Shown here in pieces: positions 53,911 to 61,450 of a stretch of DNA of 64,000 nucleotides. Below the pieces are notes generated by a model, which had not been told where the DNA came from, made no database searches, and saw only the letters and a list, made by a program, of their open reading frames with translations. The stretch is from positions 157,907-221,906 of the forward strand of contig NZ_VORS01000009.1 in assembly GCF_007997075.1 (NCBI RefSeq), written 5' to 3'. Position numbers and translations under genes: made by a program. Positions within the stretch are counted from its first letter, which is position 1; the number at the start of each line of letters is the position of its first letter. Origin of the DNA: Polaribacter sp. IC073 (GTDB lineage Bacteria > Bacteroidota > Bacteroidia > Flavobacteriales > Flavobacteriaceae).

Positions 53911-54687
53911 TTAATTTCTATTCATTATTTGTCGCTCAATTGAACTCCATAAGTTCATTCTAACTTGCAACGCTTTTTTAGCCGTTTCTAAAACTTCGTT
54001 CCACTTTTCTGCATCACTTCCACATAATTCTTCAATCATTTTTAGTGATAAAGGTCCATGCTCATCTCCGTCTAATTCAATGTGTCTCTTTAAATAATAC
54101 GTAAAGCTATCGTACGATTTTCTGTTTTCTAAGGATGCTTTCTCAATAATATTAATAAACATATCTGGTATTACATCTTCTCTACCAAAGGTAAATGCAG
54201 CAGCAATTAAATGATTTTTATTTGTTTTTATAGTCTCAAATGTAAAGTTTAAAAATTCTTTTACTGCCGTTGGAACTTCTAAGTTTTCTAGGGGCTTTTC
54301 AATTGAACCATTTCCCCTTAGCTCATTAATGAAGTTATTAATATTAGCTGTTTTTGCTCCCACCTCAAACATTGCTGTTAAATACATTTCATAATGACTT
54401 TTAATCACTCCATTAGCGTCATAGTCACTTTCTTCTGCAACAGTAATTTCATTAATAAAACGAGCTAATTCCGCGTTTTTAACAGGAACCCATGGAATAG
54501 AAACGCAGGTTAAATTAATTTGTAAAGCTTTTAAAAGCGACATAAAGTCCCATACGGCAAAAACATGAAGCTCCATAAAAAGCTGCACATCTTCTAAAGT
54601 ATGTAGCTTCTTATATAAGGAATGGTTTTTTAATTCGTTTCTTAAACCAAATAATTCTTTTTCAATATGTACGATATTACGATTCAT
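53911..54687 (-). CDS. DUF3050-family protein, heme-oxygenase-like fold
   Basis: This 258-residue all-helical protein has the DUF3050 pattern: LFMELHVFAVWDFMSLLKALQ (Glu 39, His 41), ARFINEITVAEESD (Glu 80), SHYEMYL (His 98), TFGREDVIPDM and YYLKRHIELDGDEHGPLS (His 202, Asp 206, Glu 209, His 210). The Glu/His/Asp set looks like the metal-ligand pattern of heme-oxygenase-like diiron oxidases; that reading is inference. It overlaps trpB by 1 base and precedes trpA by 10, so it is a true operon member and may act on a tryptophan-related metabolite. Confidence 0.85.
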   Translation of the reverse strand: MNRNIVHIEKELFGLRNELKNHSLYKKLHTLEDVQLFMELHVFAVWDFMSLLKALQINLTCVSIPWVPVKNAELARFINEITVAEESDYDANGVIKSHYEMYLTAMFEVGAKTANINNFINELRGNGSIEKPLENLEVPTAVKEFLNFTFETIKTNKNHLIAAAFTFGREDVIPDMFINIIEKASLENRKSYDSFTYYLKRHIELDGDEHGPLSLKMIEELCGSDAEKWNEVLETAKKALQVRMNLWSSIERQIMNRN

Positions 54688-55871
54688 TATTCGTCTAAAT
54701 GTTTAATATACGTTTCTAAATCTTTATCTCCTCTTCCAGATAAATTCACTACCACAACTTGGTCTTTCTTAAACTTTATTTTTGATAAAACAGCCAACGC
54801 ATGTGCTGTTTCTAAAGCAGGAATAATTCCTTCTATTTTTGTTAATTCATAAGCTGCTGCTAAAGCTTCTTCATCTGTTGCATTCATAAACTTGGCACGT
54901 TTACTTTCATATAAAAATGCATGCAAAGGTCCAACTCCAGGATAATCTAAACCAGCAGAGATAGAATAAGGTTCTACTATTTGGCCGTATTCATCTTGCA
55001 TTAAAATGGTTTTACTTCCGTGAATAATTCCAACCTCTCCCAATTGAGAAGTTGCAGCACTTTCACCAGAATTTACTCCTAAACCAGCAGCTTCTACAGC
55101 AATTAACTCTACATCTTCATCATCTAAATAATGATAAAAAGCACCAGCAGCATTGCTACCTCCACCAACACAAGCTATAATTGTATCCGGATTTTCTTTT
55201 CCTGTTTTCTCCTTTAATTGCCATTTCATTTCTTCTGAAATGATAGCTTGTAAGCGAGCAACCATGTCTGGGTGTGGATGTGGACCTACCACAGAACCTA
55301 TTAAATAAAAAGTATCTGGATTCTGAATCCAATATCTTATCGCTTCATTCGTAGCATCTTTTAAGGTTTTAGAACCACTTGTAGCAGGAACTACTTTTGC
55401 CCCTAACATTTTCATTCTAGCAACATTTGGTGCCTGACGAACAATGTCTTTTTCTCCCATAAAAACAGTACATTCTAACCCCATTAAAGCACAAACTGTT
55501 GCCGTTGCAACACCATGCTGGCCTGCTCCTGTTTCTGCAATAATCTTCGTTTTTCCTAATTTCTGAGCAATTAGAATTTGACCTACCGTATTATTTACTT
55601 TGTGCGCTCCTGTATGATTTAAATCTTCTCGTTTTAAATAAATAGTAGCGCCATATTTTTCTGATAAACGTTTGGCCAAATACAACGGTGTGGGTCTGCC
55701 AACATAATCTTTTAATAAAGATTTGTATTCTTTTTGAAACTCGTCTGACTCGATAATTTGAATGTAATTATCCGCTAATTCTTTCACGTTTGGATACAAT
55801 AATTCAGGGATAAATGCACCTCCAAATTGTCCGAAATAGCCATTTTTGTCTGGGTGAAATTTTGATTTCAT
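54687..55871 (-). CDS. trpB: Tryptophan synthase beta subunit
   Basis: This 394-residue PLP enzyme joins indole and serine. Motifs: [12 protein letters not shown], the PLP lysine in [26 protein letters not shown], the phosphate-binding [15 protein letters not shown] and [11 protein letters not shown]. Full length for TrpB1. The gene is coupled by a 1-base overlap to the DUF3050 gene. The gap to trpF holds a palindromic repeat. Confidence 0.96.
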   Translation of the reverse strand: MKSKFHPDKNGYFGQFGGAFIPELLYPNVKELADNYIQIIESDEFQKEYKSLLKDYVGRPTPLYLAKRLSEKYGATIYLKREDLNHTGAHKVNNTVGQILIAQKLGKTKIIAETGAGQHGVATATVCALMGLECTVFMGEKDIVRQAPNVARMKMLGAKVVPATSGSKTLKDATNEAIRYWIQNPDTFYLIGSVVGPHPHPDMVARLQAIISEEMKWQLKEKTGKENPDTIIACVGGGSNAAGAFYHYLDDEDVELIAVEAAGLGVNSGESAATSQLGEVGIIHGSKTILMQDEYGQIVEPYSISAGLDYPGVGPLHAFLYESKRAKFMNATDEEALAAAYELTKIEGIIPALETAHALAVLSKIKFKKDQVVVVNLSGRGDKDLETYIKHLDE

Positions 55872-55886
55872 ATTTTATATAATTCT

Positions 55887-55952
55887 GTCATTGCGAGGAA
55901 CGAAGCAATCTCTTAATAAATTAGCAGGTTACTTCACGCTGTTCTTAATGAC
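55887..55952. repeat. REP-like palindrome in the trpF-trpB gap
   Basis: GTCATTGCGAGGAACGAAGC opens the element and AATGAC closes it. The inner halves (CAATCT and GGTTACTTC) continue an imperfect stem. It covers the last codons of trpF. Confidence 0.75.
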
Positions 55953-56636
55953 GTTAATTTTAAACTTCTTTAATTCTTCTATATTCTTTTTGCCTGGTGC
56001 AGTTTCAAATTTACTATTTACATCTAAAGCATAAATTGGTAAATTTAATTTCATTATTTTTTGTACTTCCTCAACGGCTTCCAATCCAATTCCTCCACTT
56101 AGAAAAAATGGTTTTTCAAAAGGATATTTTTCTAAAACTGTCCAATCAAATTTTGTTCCGTTCCCTCCTCTTTCTTCTCCTTTCGTGTCGAACAAAAAGA
56201 AATCTACATGCGCTAAATAAGGCTTTAAATCATCAAAATTGAATTCATCTTTAATTCCGAAAACTTTAATAATTTCAACTTCGTTATCAGCAATATAATG
56301 CTGGTTCTTTTTCTTCTGTATCTGTTTATTTTCTTCAATAAATAAAGCCCTTCTTTCTGCTAGCTGCTTTTTTAAATCTCTCACATACTCCACAGACTCA
56401 TCGCCATGTAATTGAACGGCATCTAAACTGTACTCCTCTACTAAAGAAATTACAATCTCTGGATATTCGTTTACAAAAACACCCATTTTTTTGATAGCTT
56501 TTGAAAGCTCTGGAATAATTCCTTCAAAATTTCGTTTTGACTTTTCATAGAAAATAAATCCCAAATAATCTGGCTGCAGTGCTGCAACTTCTTGGATATT
56601 TTCTACATATTTCATTCCGCAAACCTTTAGTTTCAT
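55929..56636 (-). CDS. trpF: Phosphoribosylanthranilate isomerase
   Basis: This TIM barrel of 235 residues isomerises PRA to CdRP. Motifs: LKVCGMKYVENIQEV (catalytic Cys 5), YLGFIFYEKSKR, VFVNEYPE, AVQLHGDESVEY, FLFDTK (catalytic Asp), GGNGTKFDW, FFLSGGIG and DVNSKFETAPGKK. It is longer than the usual 200-210 residues because of an inserted charged segment at about 104-128 (AERRALFIEENKQIQKKKNQ) and a C-terminal tail (NVIKNSVK) read from the adjacent repeat. Confidence 0.93.
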   Translation of the reverse strand: MKLKVCGMKYVENIQEVAALQPDYLGFIFYEKSKRNFEGIIPELSKAIKKMGVFVNEYPEIVISLVEEYSLDAVQLHGDESVEYVRDLKKQLAERRALFIEENKQIQKKKNQHYIADNEVEIIKVFGIKDEFNFDDLKPYLAHVDFFLFDTKGEERGGNGTKFDWTVLEKYPFEKPFFLSGGIGLEAVEEVQKIMKLNLPIYALDVNSKFETAPGKKNIEELKKFKINVIKNSVK

Positions 56637-56723
56637 ACCGAAAATGATTTAATCGTTTAACTCTTTTTACTCAATCTTTAGAAACTGCCTTTTACACAAT
56701 TTAACAAGTACACAGTTACACTT

Positions 56724-57512
56724 TTATCTAATCTGACTTATAAATTCCTGACAAGCTTCTCCTGGATTTTCCGTTTTCATAAAATTTTCTCCAATTAAAA
56801 AACCTTGAAAACCAAACTCTTTTAATCCTGTAATAATTTTCGGGTCAGAAATTCCACTTTCAGAAACTTTTATACAAGTATCTGGTATTTGACCAGCTAA
56901 CTTAATAGAGTTTTCTAAATCAACTTCAAAAGTGTTTAAATTTCTATTATTAATTCCAATAATTTTATTATCTAAATTATTAATTTTATCTAAATCTTGC
57001 TGCGTGTGCACTTCATACAAAACCTCCAAACCTAAATCTGCTGCCAAGTTTCCGTAGTTTTTTAATTCTTCGGAAGTTAAACAAGAAGCAATTAATAAAA
57101 TAACATCTGCTCCGATTGCTTTTGCTTCTACAATTTGAAAACCGTCAACAATAAAATCTTTTCTTAAAATTGGTTTTTGTTGATTGATGATTCTCGCCTC
57201 CATCAAATCTGCCATCGAGCCTCCAAAAAAAGAAGTATCTGTTAAGATTGATTGTGCAGCAACGTTTGCATCTAAATATCCGTTAGTAACCTCCGCAATA
57301 GTTGCCTTGTCGTTAATGATACCTTTGGAAGGTGATTGACGCTTAAACTCTGCAATAATACCTGTAGAACCAACTTCTAATAAAGATTTCTTTAGTGAAA
57401 AAACTTCTCTTGCAAAATTCGGACTTTCAACTAATTTTTTGATAGGAACTTCTGCCTTTATCTTTGCTATTTCCTTCTTTTTAAACGCGATTATTTTATC
57501 TAGTATTGTCAT
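56724..57512 (-). CDS. trpC: Indole-3-glycerol phosphate synthase
   Basis: This is a 262-residue TIM barrel that closes the indole ring. Motifs: ILDKIIAFKKKEIAKIK, IIAEFKRQSPSKGII (catalytic Glu and Lys), FFGGSMADL, ILRKDFIVDGFQIVEAKAIGAD, LEVLYEVHT, GINNRNLNTFEVDL, VSESGI and FLIGENFMK. It is a separate protein from TrpF, unlike the fused E. coli enzyme. The 87-base gap to trpF carries no copy of the repeat. Confidence 0.95.
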   Translation of the reverse strand: MTILDKIIAFKKKEIAKIKAEVPIKKLVESPNFAREVFSLKKSLLEVGSTGIIAEFKRQSPSKGIINDKATIAEVTNGYLDANVAAQSILTDTSFFGGSMADLMEARIINQQKPILRKDFIVDGFQIVEAKAIGADVILLIASCLTSEELKNYGNLAADLGLEVLYEVHTQQDLDKINNLDNKIIGINNRNLNTFEVDLENSIKLAGQIPDTCIKVSESGISDPKIITGLKEFGFQGFLIGENFMKTENPGEACQEFISQIR

Positions 57513-57526
57513 TTCTTATATATTCT

Positions 57527-57599
57527 GTCATTGCGAGGAACGAAGCCATCTGTTCTTTTAACTTAAAGATTTCTTCAGTCGTTAATTCTTCGGAATGAC
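57527..57599. repeat. REP-like palindrome before trpC
   Basis: The element starts GTCATTGCGAGGAACGAAGC and ends CGGAATGAC. The opening 20 bases match the copy in the trpF-trpB gap exactly. It lies between the small membrane-protein gene and trpC. Confidence 0.75.
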
Positions 57600-57605
57600 A
57601 ACTTT

Positions 57606-57779
57606 TTATTTATTATTTATTCTTTTATTTCTATAGCTCAAAAAAAAGTAAACGATAACTCCAACGATTAATCCAACAATAGAATATTTAATAATATCCC
57701 CTACTTGAACTCCAATTGCTGTTCCCATAAAAAAGAATGCAGGTATGATTGAAATTAAATTACTTTTCTTTTTTGCCAT
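57606..57779 (-). CDS. 57-residue membrane protein inside the trp operon
   Basis: A short frame begins with ATG at 57779, 1 base after the trpD stop, and ends with TAA at 57606. It encodes a basic N-terminus (MAKKKSNL), a hydrophobic segment (ISIIPAFFFMGTAIGVQVG), a second one (SIVGLIVGVIVYFFLSY) and a basic tail (RNKRINNK), i.e. a hairpin with both ends probably in the cytoplasm. The coupling with trpD and the clean membrane-helix pattern support a real gene. The function is unknown, perhaps a small membrane regulator or transporter accessory. Confidence 0.7.
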   Translation of the reverse strand: MAKKKSNLISIIPAFFFMGTAIGVQVGDIIKYSIVGLIVGVIVYFFLSYRNKRINNK

Positions 57780-57780
57780 C

Positions 57781-58770
57781 TTAAAGACTTACTAATTTAT
57801 CTAATGTTTGTTTCGCTTTCAACCCAAAAAGTGACTCTTTTGCTTCTTCAAAAGCAACATCAAAACTTTTTGTTTCGTTTACAATAGTTAACGCAAACGC
57901 AGCATTTGTTAACACCACATTGTTTTGTGCTTCTGTACCTTTTCCTTCTAAAATCGATTTAAAAATCTTCGCGGCATCTGCAACAGAGTTTCCTCCAAAA
58001 ATTTCTGATTGCTGAATTCTTTTCTGTCCTAAATCTTCTGGATTTATAATTTGTTCTCCGTTTTTAGTAAAGAACTTGAACCCGCCTGTTAGGGAGATTT
58101 CATCATACCCATCTAATGCATGAATAATTCCGTAATTGCTATCTTCTTCTTGTAAAATGTAATTGTACAAACGTGCAATTTCCAAATTAAAAGTTCCTAA
58201 CATGTGGTTTTGGGGTGAACTTGGGTTTACCAAAGGACCTAACATATTAAAGAATGTTTTTAACGCCAATGCTTTTCTTGTACCACTAACAGCTTTCATT
58301 GCTGGGTGAAATTTAGGAGCATGTAAAAAGCAAATATTTGCTTTCTCTAAATGTTCTCTTAAAACGCCTTCATCATTGGTAAAGTTGTACCCGAAACTTT
58401 CTAACATATCTGAAGAACCAGACTGAGAAGACACCGAATAATTACCGTGTTTTGCTACTTTTTGTCCGGTTCCTGCCACGATAAAAGAGGTTAAGGTTGA
58501 GATATTGAAAGTATCTTTTCCATCACCACCAGTGCCAACAATATCAATGGTGTTATAATCTGATACGTCTATTTTTATAGCCAATTCCATTAACGCATCT
58601 CTAAAACCAGCCAGTTCTTCTGCTGTAATAGGACGCATCATAAAAACAGTCATAAATGACGCTAAATGTGCGTCATTGTATTTCTCTGCAGCAATATCTT
58701 TTAAGATTTGTTTTGCTTCAGGTTTAGACAATCTTTCGTGCTTATATAATTTGTTTAAAATTGTTTTCAT
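57781..58770 (-). CDS. trpD: Anthranilate phosphoribosyltransferase
   Basis: This 329-residue enzyme joins anthranilate to PRPP. Motifs: IVGTGGDGKDTFNIST (PRPP/phosphate loop), KHGNYSVSSQSGSSDMLE (family GNRSVSS), FLHAPKFHPAMKAV and GTFNLE, and the metal-binding region GYDEISLTG. Full length. trpG lies upstream with a repeat in between. Confidence 0.95.
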   Translation of the reverse strand: MKTILNKLYKHERLSKPEAKQILKDIAAEKYNDAHLASFMTVFMMRPITAEELAGFRDALMELAIKIDVSDYNTIDIVGTGGDGKDTFNISTLTSFIVAGTGQKVAKHGNYSVSSQSGSSDMLESFGYNFTNDEGVLREHLEKANICFLHAPKFHPAMKAVSGTRKALALKTFFNMLGPLVNPSSPQNHMLGTFNLEIARLYNYILQEEDSNYGIIHALDGYDEISLTGGFKFFTKNGEQIINPEDLGQKRIQQSEIFGGNSVADAAKIFKSILEGKGTEAQNNVVLTNAAFALTIVNETKSFDVAFEEAKESLFGLKAKQTLDKLVSL

Positions 58771-58781
58771 AATTCTTACTT

Positions 58782-58841
58782 ATCATTGTGAGGCAAGAAG
58801 CAATCTCATCATTAAAAGATGGCTTCGTACCTCGTACTGAC
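58782..58841. repeat. Diverged REP-like palindrome in the trpG-trpD gap
   Basis: ATCATTGTGAGGCAAGAAGCAATC and GATGGCTTC...GTACTGAC form a related imperfect palindrome, split here for length. It differs from the other copies but shares the TCATTG start and TGAC end. Confidence 0.65.
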
Positions 58842-58843
58842 GT

Positions 58844-59419
58844 TTATTTATTCGCATTAATAAAATTCCTTACCAATTGCTCTCCAACATCTGTTAAAAT
58901 AGATTCTGGATGAAACTGAACTGCAGAAATTGGAAATATTTTATGCTGAATGGCTTGAATTAATCCATCTTCATCTCTTGCGGTTACTTGTATTTCTTCT
59001 GGAAAACCCTCGTCTGTTGCTACCCAAGAATGGTAACGTGCTGCTAAAAATGTTTCTGGAACCTCTTTAAAAATAATTGCGTTTTTATCTGTTACTTGCA
59101 TTTCTGTAGCAACACCATGAAAAACATCTTCTAAATTGATTATTTTTCCTCCGAAAACTTCTGTAATTGCTTGTAAACCTAAACAAACTCCAAAAATTGG
59201 TTTTACACCTGCATAGGTTTTAATTACCTCTTTTAAGATTCCTGCTTCTTCAGGAATTCCTGGTCCTGGAGATAACATAATCATATCATAGTTTCCTACA
59301 GCTGCAATACTGATTTCATCGTTTCTAAAAACTGCAGGAAAATTTCCTGTAATTTTCTCTACCATGTGCACCAAATTATAGGTAAAAGAATCGTAATTAT
59401 CTAAAATTAATATTTTCAT
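58844..59419 (-). CDS. trpG: Anthranilate synthase glutamine amidotransferase component
   Basis: This 191-residue class I amidotransferase feeds ammonia to TrpE. Motifs: ILDNYDSFTYNLVH, LSPGPGIPEE, FGVCLGLQAI (nucleophile Cys), and the His-Glu pair in AVQFHPESIL. Start MKILILDNYDSF at 59419 is the family start; an ATG at 59437 would extend it into the repeat. PabA function is possible, but the operon context favours TrpG. Confidence 0.94.
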   Translation of the reverse strand: MKILILDNYDSFTYNLVHMVEKITGNFPAVFRNDEISIAAVGNYDMIMLSPGPGIPEEAGILKEVIKTYAGVKPIFGVCLGLQAITEVFGGKIINLEDVFHGVATEMQVTDKNAIIFKEVPETFLAARYHSWVATDEGFPEEIQVTARDEDGLIQAIQHKIFPISAVQFHPESILTDVGEQLVRNFINANK

Positions 59420-59432
59420 TTTTTTTCTAATT

Positions 59433-59539
59433 GTCATTGCGAAGCAAATTTTTCATTTGCTGTGGCAATCTGTTATTAAATGAGAGATTACTTTACTTTG
59501 ACAAACTCTGCACAAACTCTGTAAACTCCTAATAATGAC
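59433..59539. repeat. REP-like palindrome, longer type, in the trpE-trpG gap
   Basis: It opens GTCATTGCGAAGCAAATTTT and closes AATAATGAC. It shares GAGATTACTTT and CAATCTGTT with the copy upstream of trpE, so these two are closest to each other. Confidence 0.7.
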
Positions 59540-59554
59540 TTAATACTCACTTTT

Positions 59555-59631
59555 GCGTTAGGGATTGAAACGGCATACTTTTTTCTTTTTCGGAAAAAAG
59601 ATATAGTGGAAAGCCCGCTCGAACGCCCTAA
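59555..59631. repeat. Second repeat family, palindromic, at the trpE 3' end
   Basis: GCGTTAGGGATTGAAACGGC opens the element; GATATAGTGGAAAGCCCG and CGCCCTAA close it, with TTTTTTC and GAAAAAAG pairing in the middle. It looks like an intergenic repeat type seen widely in Flavobacteriaceae (from memory). The stop codon of trpE (59628-59630) lies inside its last bases. Confidence 0.65.
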
Positions 59632-61019
59632 ATATTCTCTGCTAAAATTAACGCTTTATTTAATGCTGCTAACTTATTATTTACTTCTTGTAATTCTTTT
59701 GCTTCGTCGGAATGAATTACGATTCCTGCACCTGCTTGCGAATACAAAACGTTGTTTTTACTAACAAACGAACGGATGGCAATCGCTAAATTTACAGAAC
59801 CATCTAAACCGATAATTCCGACGGCACCACCGTAAAAGCCACGGGTTTGATTTTCGTATTTGTTAATTAGTTCCATTGCTTTGTATTTTGGTGCACCACT
59901 TAACGTTCCGGCAGGAAAAGTGTCTCCAACAATGGCAATCGGATTTCCTTTAATTTTTCCTCTAACCGTAGAAACCAAATGAATAACGTGGCTAAAATAT
60001 TGCACTTCTTTAAATACTTCTACCGTAACTTTATCGGCATGTTTGCTTAAATCATTTCGCGCCAAATCTACCAACATTACGTGTTCTGCCGTTTCCTTTT
60101 TATCTTCGGATAATTTTTTACCCAACTTTAGATCTTCTGCTGTATCACCCGTTCTTCGAAACGTACCAGCAATCGGGTTGATAGTCGCTTTTCCGCCTGA
60201 TATTTTAATCTGTGCTTCTGGTGAAGAACCCATTAATTTGAAAGAACCGTAATCGAAATAAAATAAATAAGGCGACGGATTGATAGAACGCAACGCTCTA
60301 TACACATTGAACTCATCTCCTTTAAATTTTTGTTGAAATTGGCGTGATAATACCAACTGAAAGACGTCTCCTCTTTTACAATGCGTTTTTGCTTGTCTTA
60401 CATATTCTTTAAACTCTTCTCCTGTAACATTTGAAGTTTCCTCTCCTACGGTTTCAAACTTTTGTGTATTGAATGCTTGTGCATCAATAATTGTTTGCAC
60501 CTCTTTAATGCGAGATTCCGTTCCTTCTTCAATATTCTCTATCAAGGTCATTTCATCATTAAAATGATTGATCGCAATAATAAATCGGTAGAAACTGTAT
60601 TGCATTTCCGGAATCGCAGAAGGTGCTTTCTTGTTTGTGAATTTAATGTTTTCGAAATATTGAACAGCATCAAATGTTGAATAACCATACAAACCGTTGA
60701 ATGACTTTAATTCCGCAGGACAGTCTAAATCAATAGAATTTGTAAACTTATCGAATAACTGATAAAAGTTTTTGTTAATGGCCTGTGCATCAATTTCTGC
60801 CCCTTTATGAGTAACAGAAAACTGATCATCATCTACTTTCATCGTAACAATTGGTTCTACAGCAATATATGAGAAACTTTCTTCTTTACTATGATAATCT
60901 GAACTTTCTAGTAATAAAGTGTTGGCGTATTTGTCTCTAAAACGCAAGTACAAACCTACTGGTGTAACTGTGTCTGCAATCTTTGTTTTATGAATTGTTT
61001 TGAAATTTATTTTTTTCAT
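59628..61019 (-). CDS. trpE: Anthranilate synthase component I
   Basis: This 463-residue chorismate-utilising enzyme makes anthranilate with TrpG. Motifs: KTHCKRGDVFQLVLSRQF, SINPSPYLFYFDYGSFKLMGSSPE, INPIAGTFRRTGD, the catalytic AEHVMLVDLARNDLSKHAD, VIHLVSTVRG, TFPAGTLSGAPKYKAMELI and RGFYGGAVGIIG. The N-terminal tryptophan-feedback element is LLESSDYHSKEESFSYI (family LLES), so enzyme activity is also likely inhibited by Trp. It is the first structural gene of the operon, preceded by an attenuator. The stop lies in a repeat. Confidence 0.96.
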   Translation of the reverse strand: MKKINFKTIHKTKIADTVTPVGLYLRFRDKYANTLLLESSDYHSKEESFSYIAVEPIVTMKVDDDQFSVTHKGAEIDAQAINKNFYQLFDKFTNSIDLDCPAELKSFNGLYGYSTFDAVQYFENIKFTNKKAPSAIPEMQYSFYRFIIAINHFNDEMTLIENIEEGTESRIKEVQTIIDAQAFNTQKFETVGEETSNVTGEEFKEYVRQAKTHCKRGDVFQLVLSRQFQQKFKGDEFNVYRALRSINPSPYLFYFDYGSFKLMGSSPEAQIKISGGKATINPIAGTFRRTGDTAEDLKLGKKLSEDKKETAEHVMLVDLARNDLSKHADKVTVEVFKEVQYFSHVIHLVSTVRGKIKGNPIAIVGDTFPAGTLSGAPKYKAMELINKYENQTRGFYGGAVGIIGLDGSVNLAIAIRSFVSKNNVLYSQAGAGIVIHSDEAKELQEVNNKLAALNKALILAENI

Positions 61020-61031
61020 GATGCTATTATC

Positions 61032-61113
61032 TCATTGCGAAGCAAGTTTTACGTTTGCTGCGACAATCTGTTTATATAAAGAGATTACTTTGTTGTAAAC
61101 TCCTTGTAATGAC
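61032..61113. repeat. REP-like palindrome between the attenuator and trpE
   Basis: TCATTGCGAAGCAAGTTTTA opens and CCTTGTAATGAC closes the element; TTTGCTGCGACAATCTGTTT and GAGATTACTTTG match the copy at 59433-59539. It becomes part of the mRNA leader just before trpE. Confidence 0.7.
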
Positions 61114-61120
61114 GTTTATT

Positions 61121-61158
61121 AAAAAACGAAAAGGCTTATCGTGAGATAAGCCTTTTTT
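61121..61158 (-). terminator. Attenuator terminator of the trp operon
   Basis: Read on the minus strand, GGCTTATC, loop TCAC and GATAAGCC form a perfect 8-base stem followed by TTTTCGTTTTTT. It lies between the leader peptide and trpE. GTGAGA, just after the leader stop codon, is complementary to TCTCAC in this hairpin and could form the competing antiterminator. The hairpin also has a T-run on the plus side and could act in both directions. Confidence 0.85.
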
Positions 61159-61188
61159 ATATTTATTACATATAGGTTTAATTCTCAC

Positions 61189-61239
61189 TTATAAATTAAG
61201 AGAGTTCCACCACCAAGATATGTTTTGTGTATTTTTCAT
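61189..61239 (-). CDS. trpL: trp operon leader peptide with three consecutive Trp codons
   Basis: ATG at 61239 opens a 16-codon frame, MKNTQNISWWWNSLNL, ending in TAA at 61191-61189. The three TGG codons are contiguous (61215-61207). The frame starts 8 bases after a promoter -7 box and stops about 31 bases before the attenuator hairpin. A shortage of charged tRNA-Trp would stall the ribosome on the Trp codons, leaving GTGAGA free to pair with the terminator; with Trp plentiful the ribosome reaches the stop and covers GTGAGA. This is the classical attenuation design with no sequence similarity to the enteric leader. Confidence 0.85.
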   Translation of the reverse strand: MKNTQNISWWWNSLNL

Positions 61240-61246
61240 TGAGTTA

Positions 61247-61277
61247 CAAAAATAAGGTAGATTTTTAAATTGAGCAA
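61247..61277 (-). promoter_or_regulatory. Promoter of the trp operon
   Basis: On the minus strand TTG (61277-61275), a 20-base spacer and TATTTTTG (61254-61247) match the Bacteroidota -33/-7 promoter well. The leader ATG begins only 8 bases downstream, so the 5' untranslated part is nearly absent. From 61278 to 61450, between this promoter and the divergent LRR gene, nothing else was recognised. Confidence 0.75.
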
Positions 61278-61450
61278 CCTTTAATTTGAATTTATTTATA
61301 ATTTACTGAAGTACCTTTTTGAAAATACAACTATTTATAGATAGAAAGTGATTTGTGTAACTTAAGTGAAAAGAGTAACTTATGAGTTATAAACTATATG
61401 TGGTATATCTACAATGATGATATACTTGTGTTGGCTGTAATTTAAACAAA

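Noticed and set aside
55887..61113. CRISPR-like array because of repeated segments in the trp region.
   Set aside because: The copies are kilobases apart, palindromic and lie between genes; no regular spacers and no cas genes.
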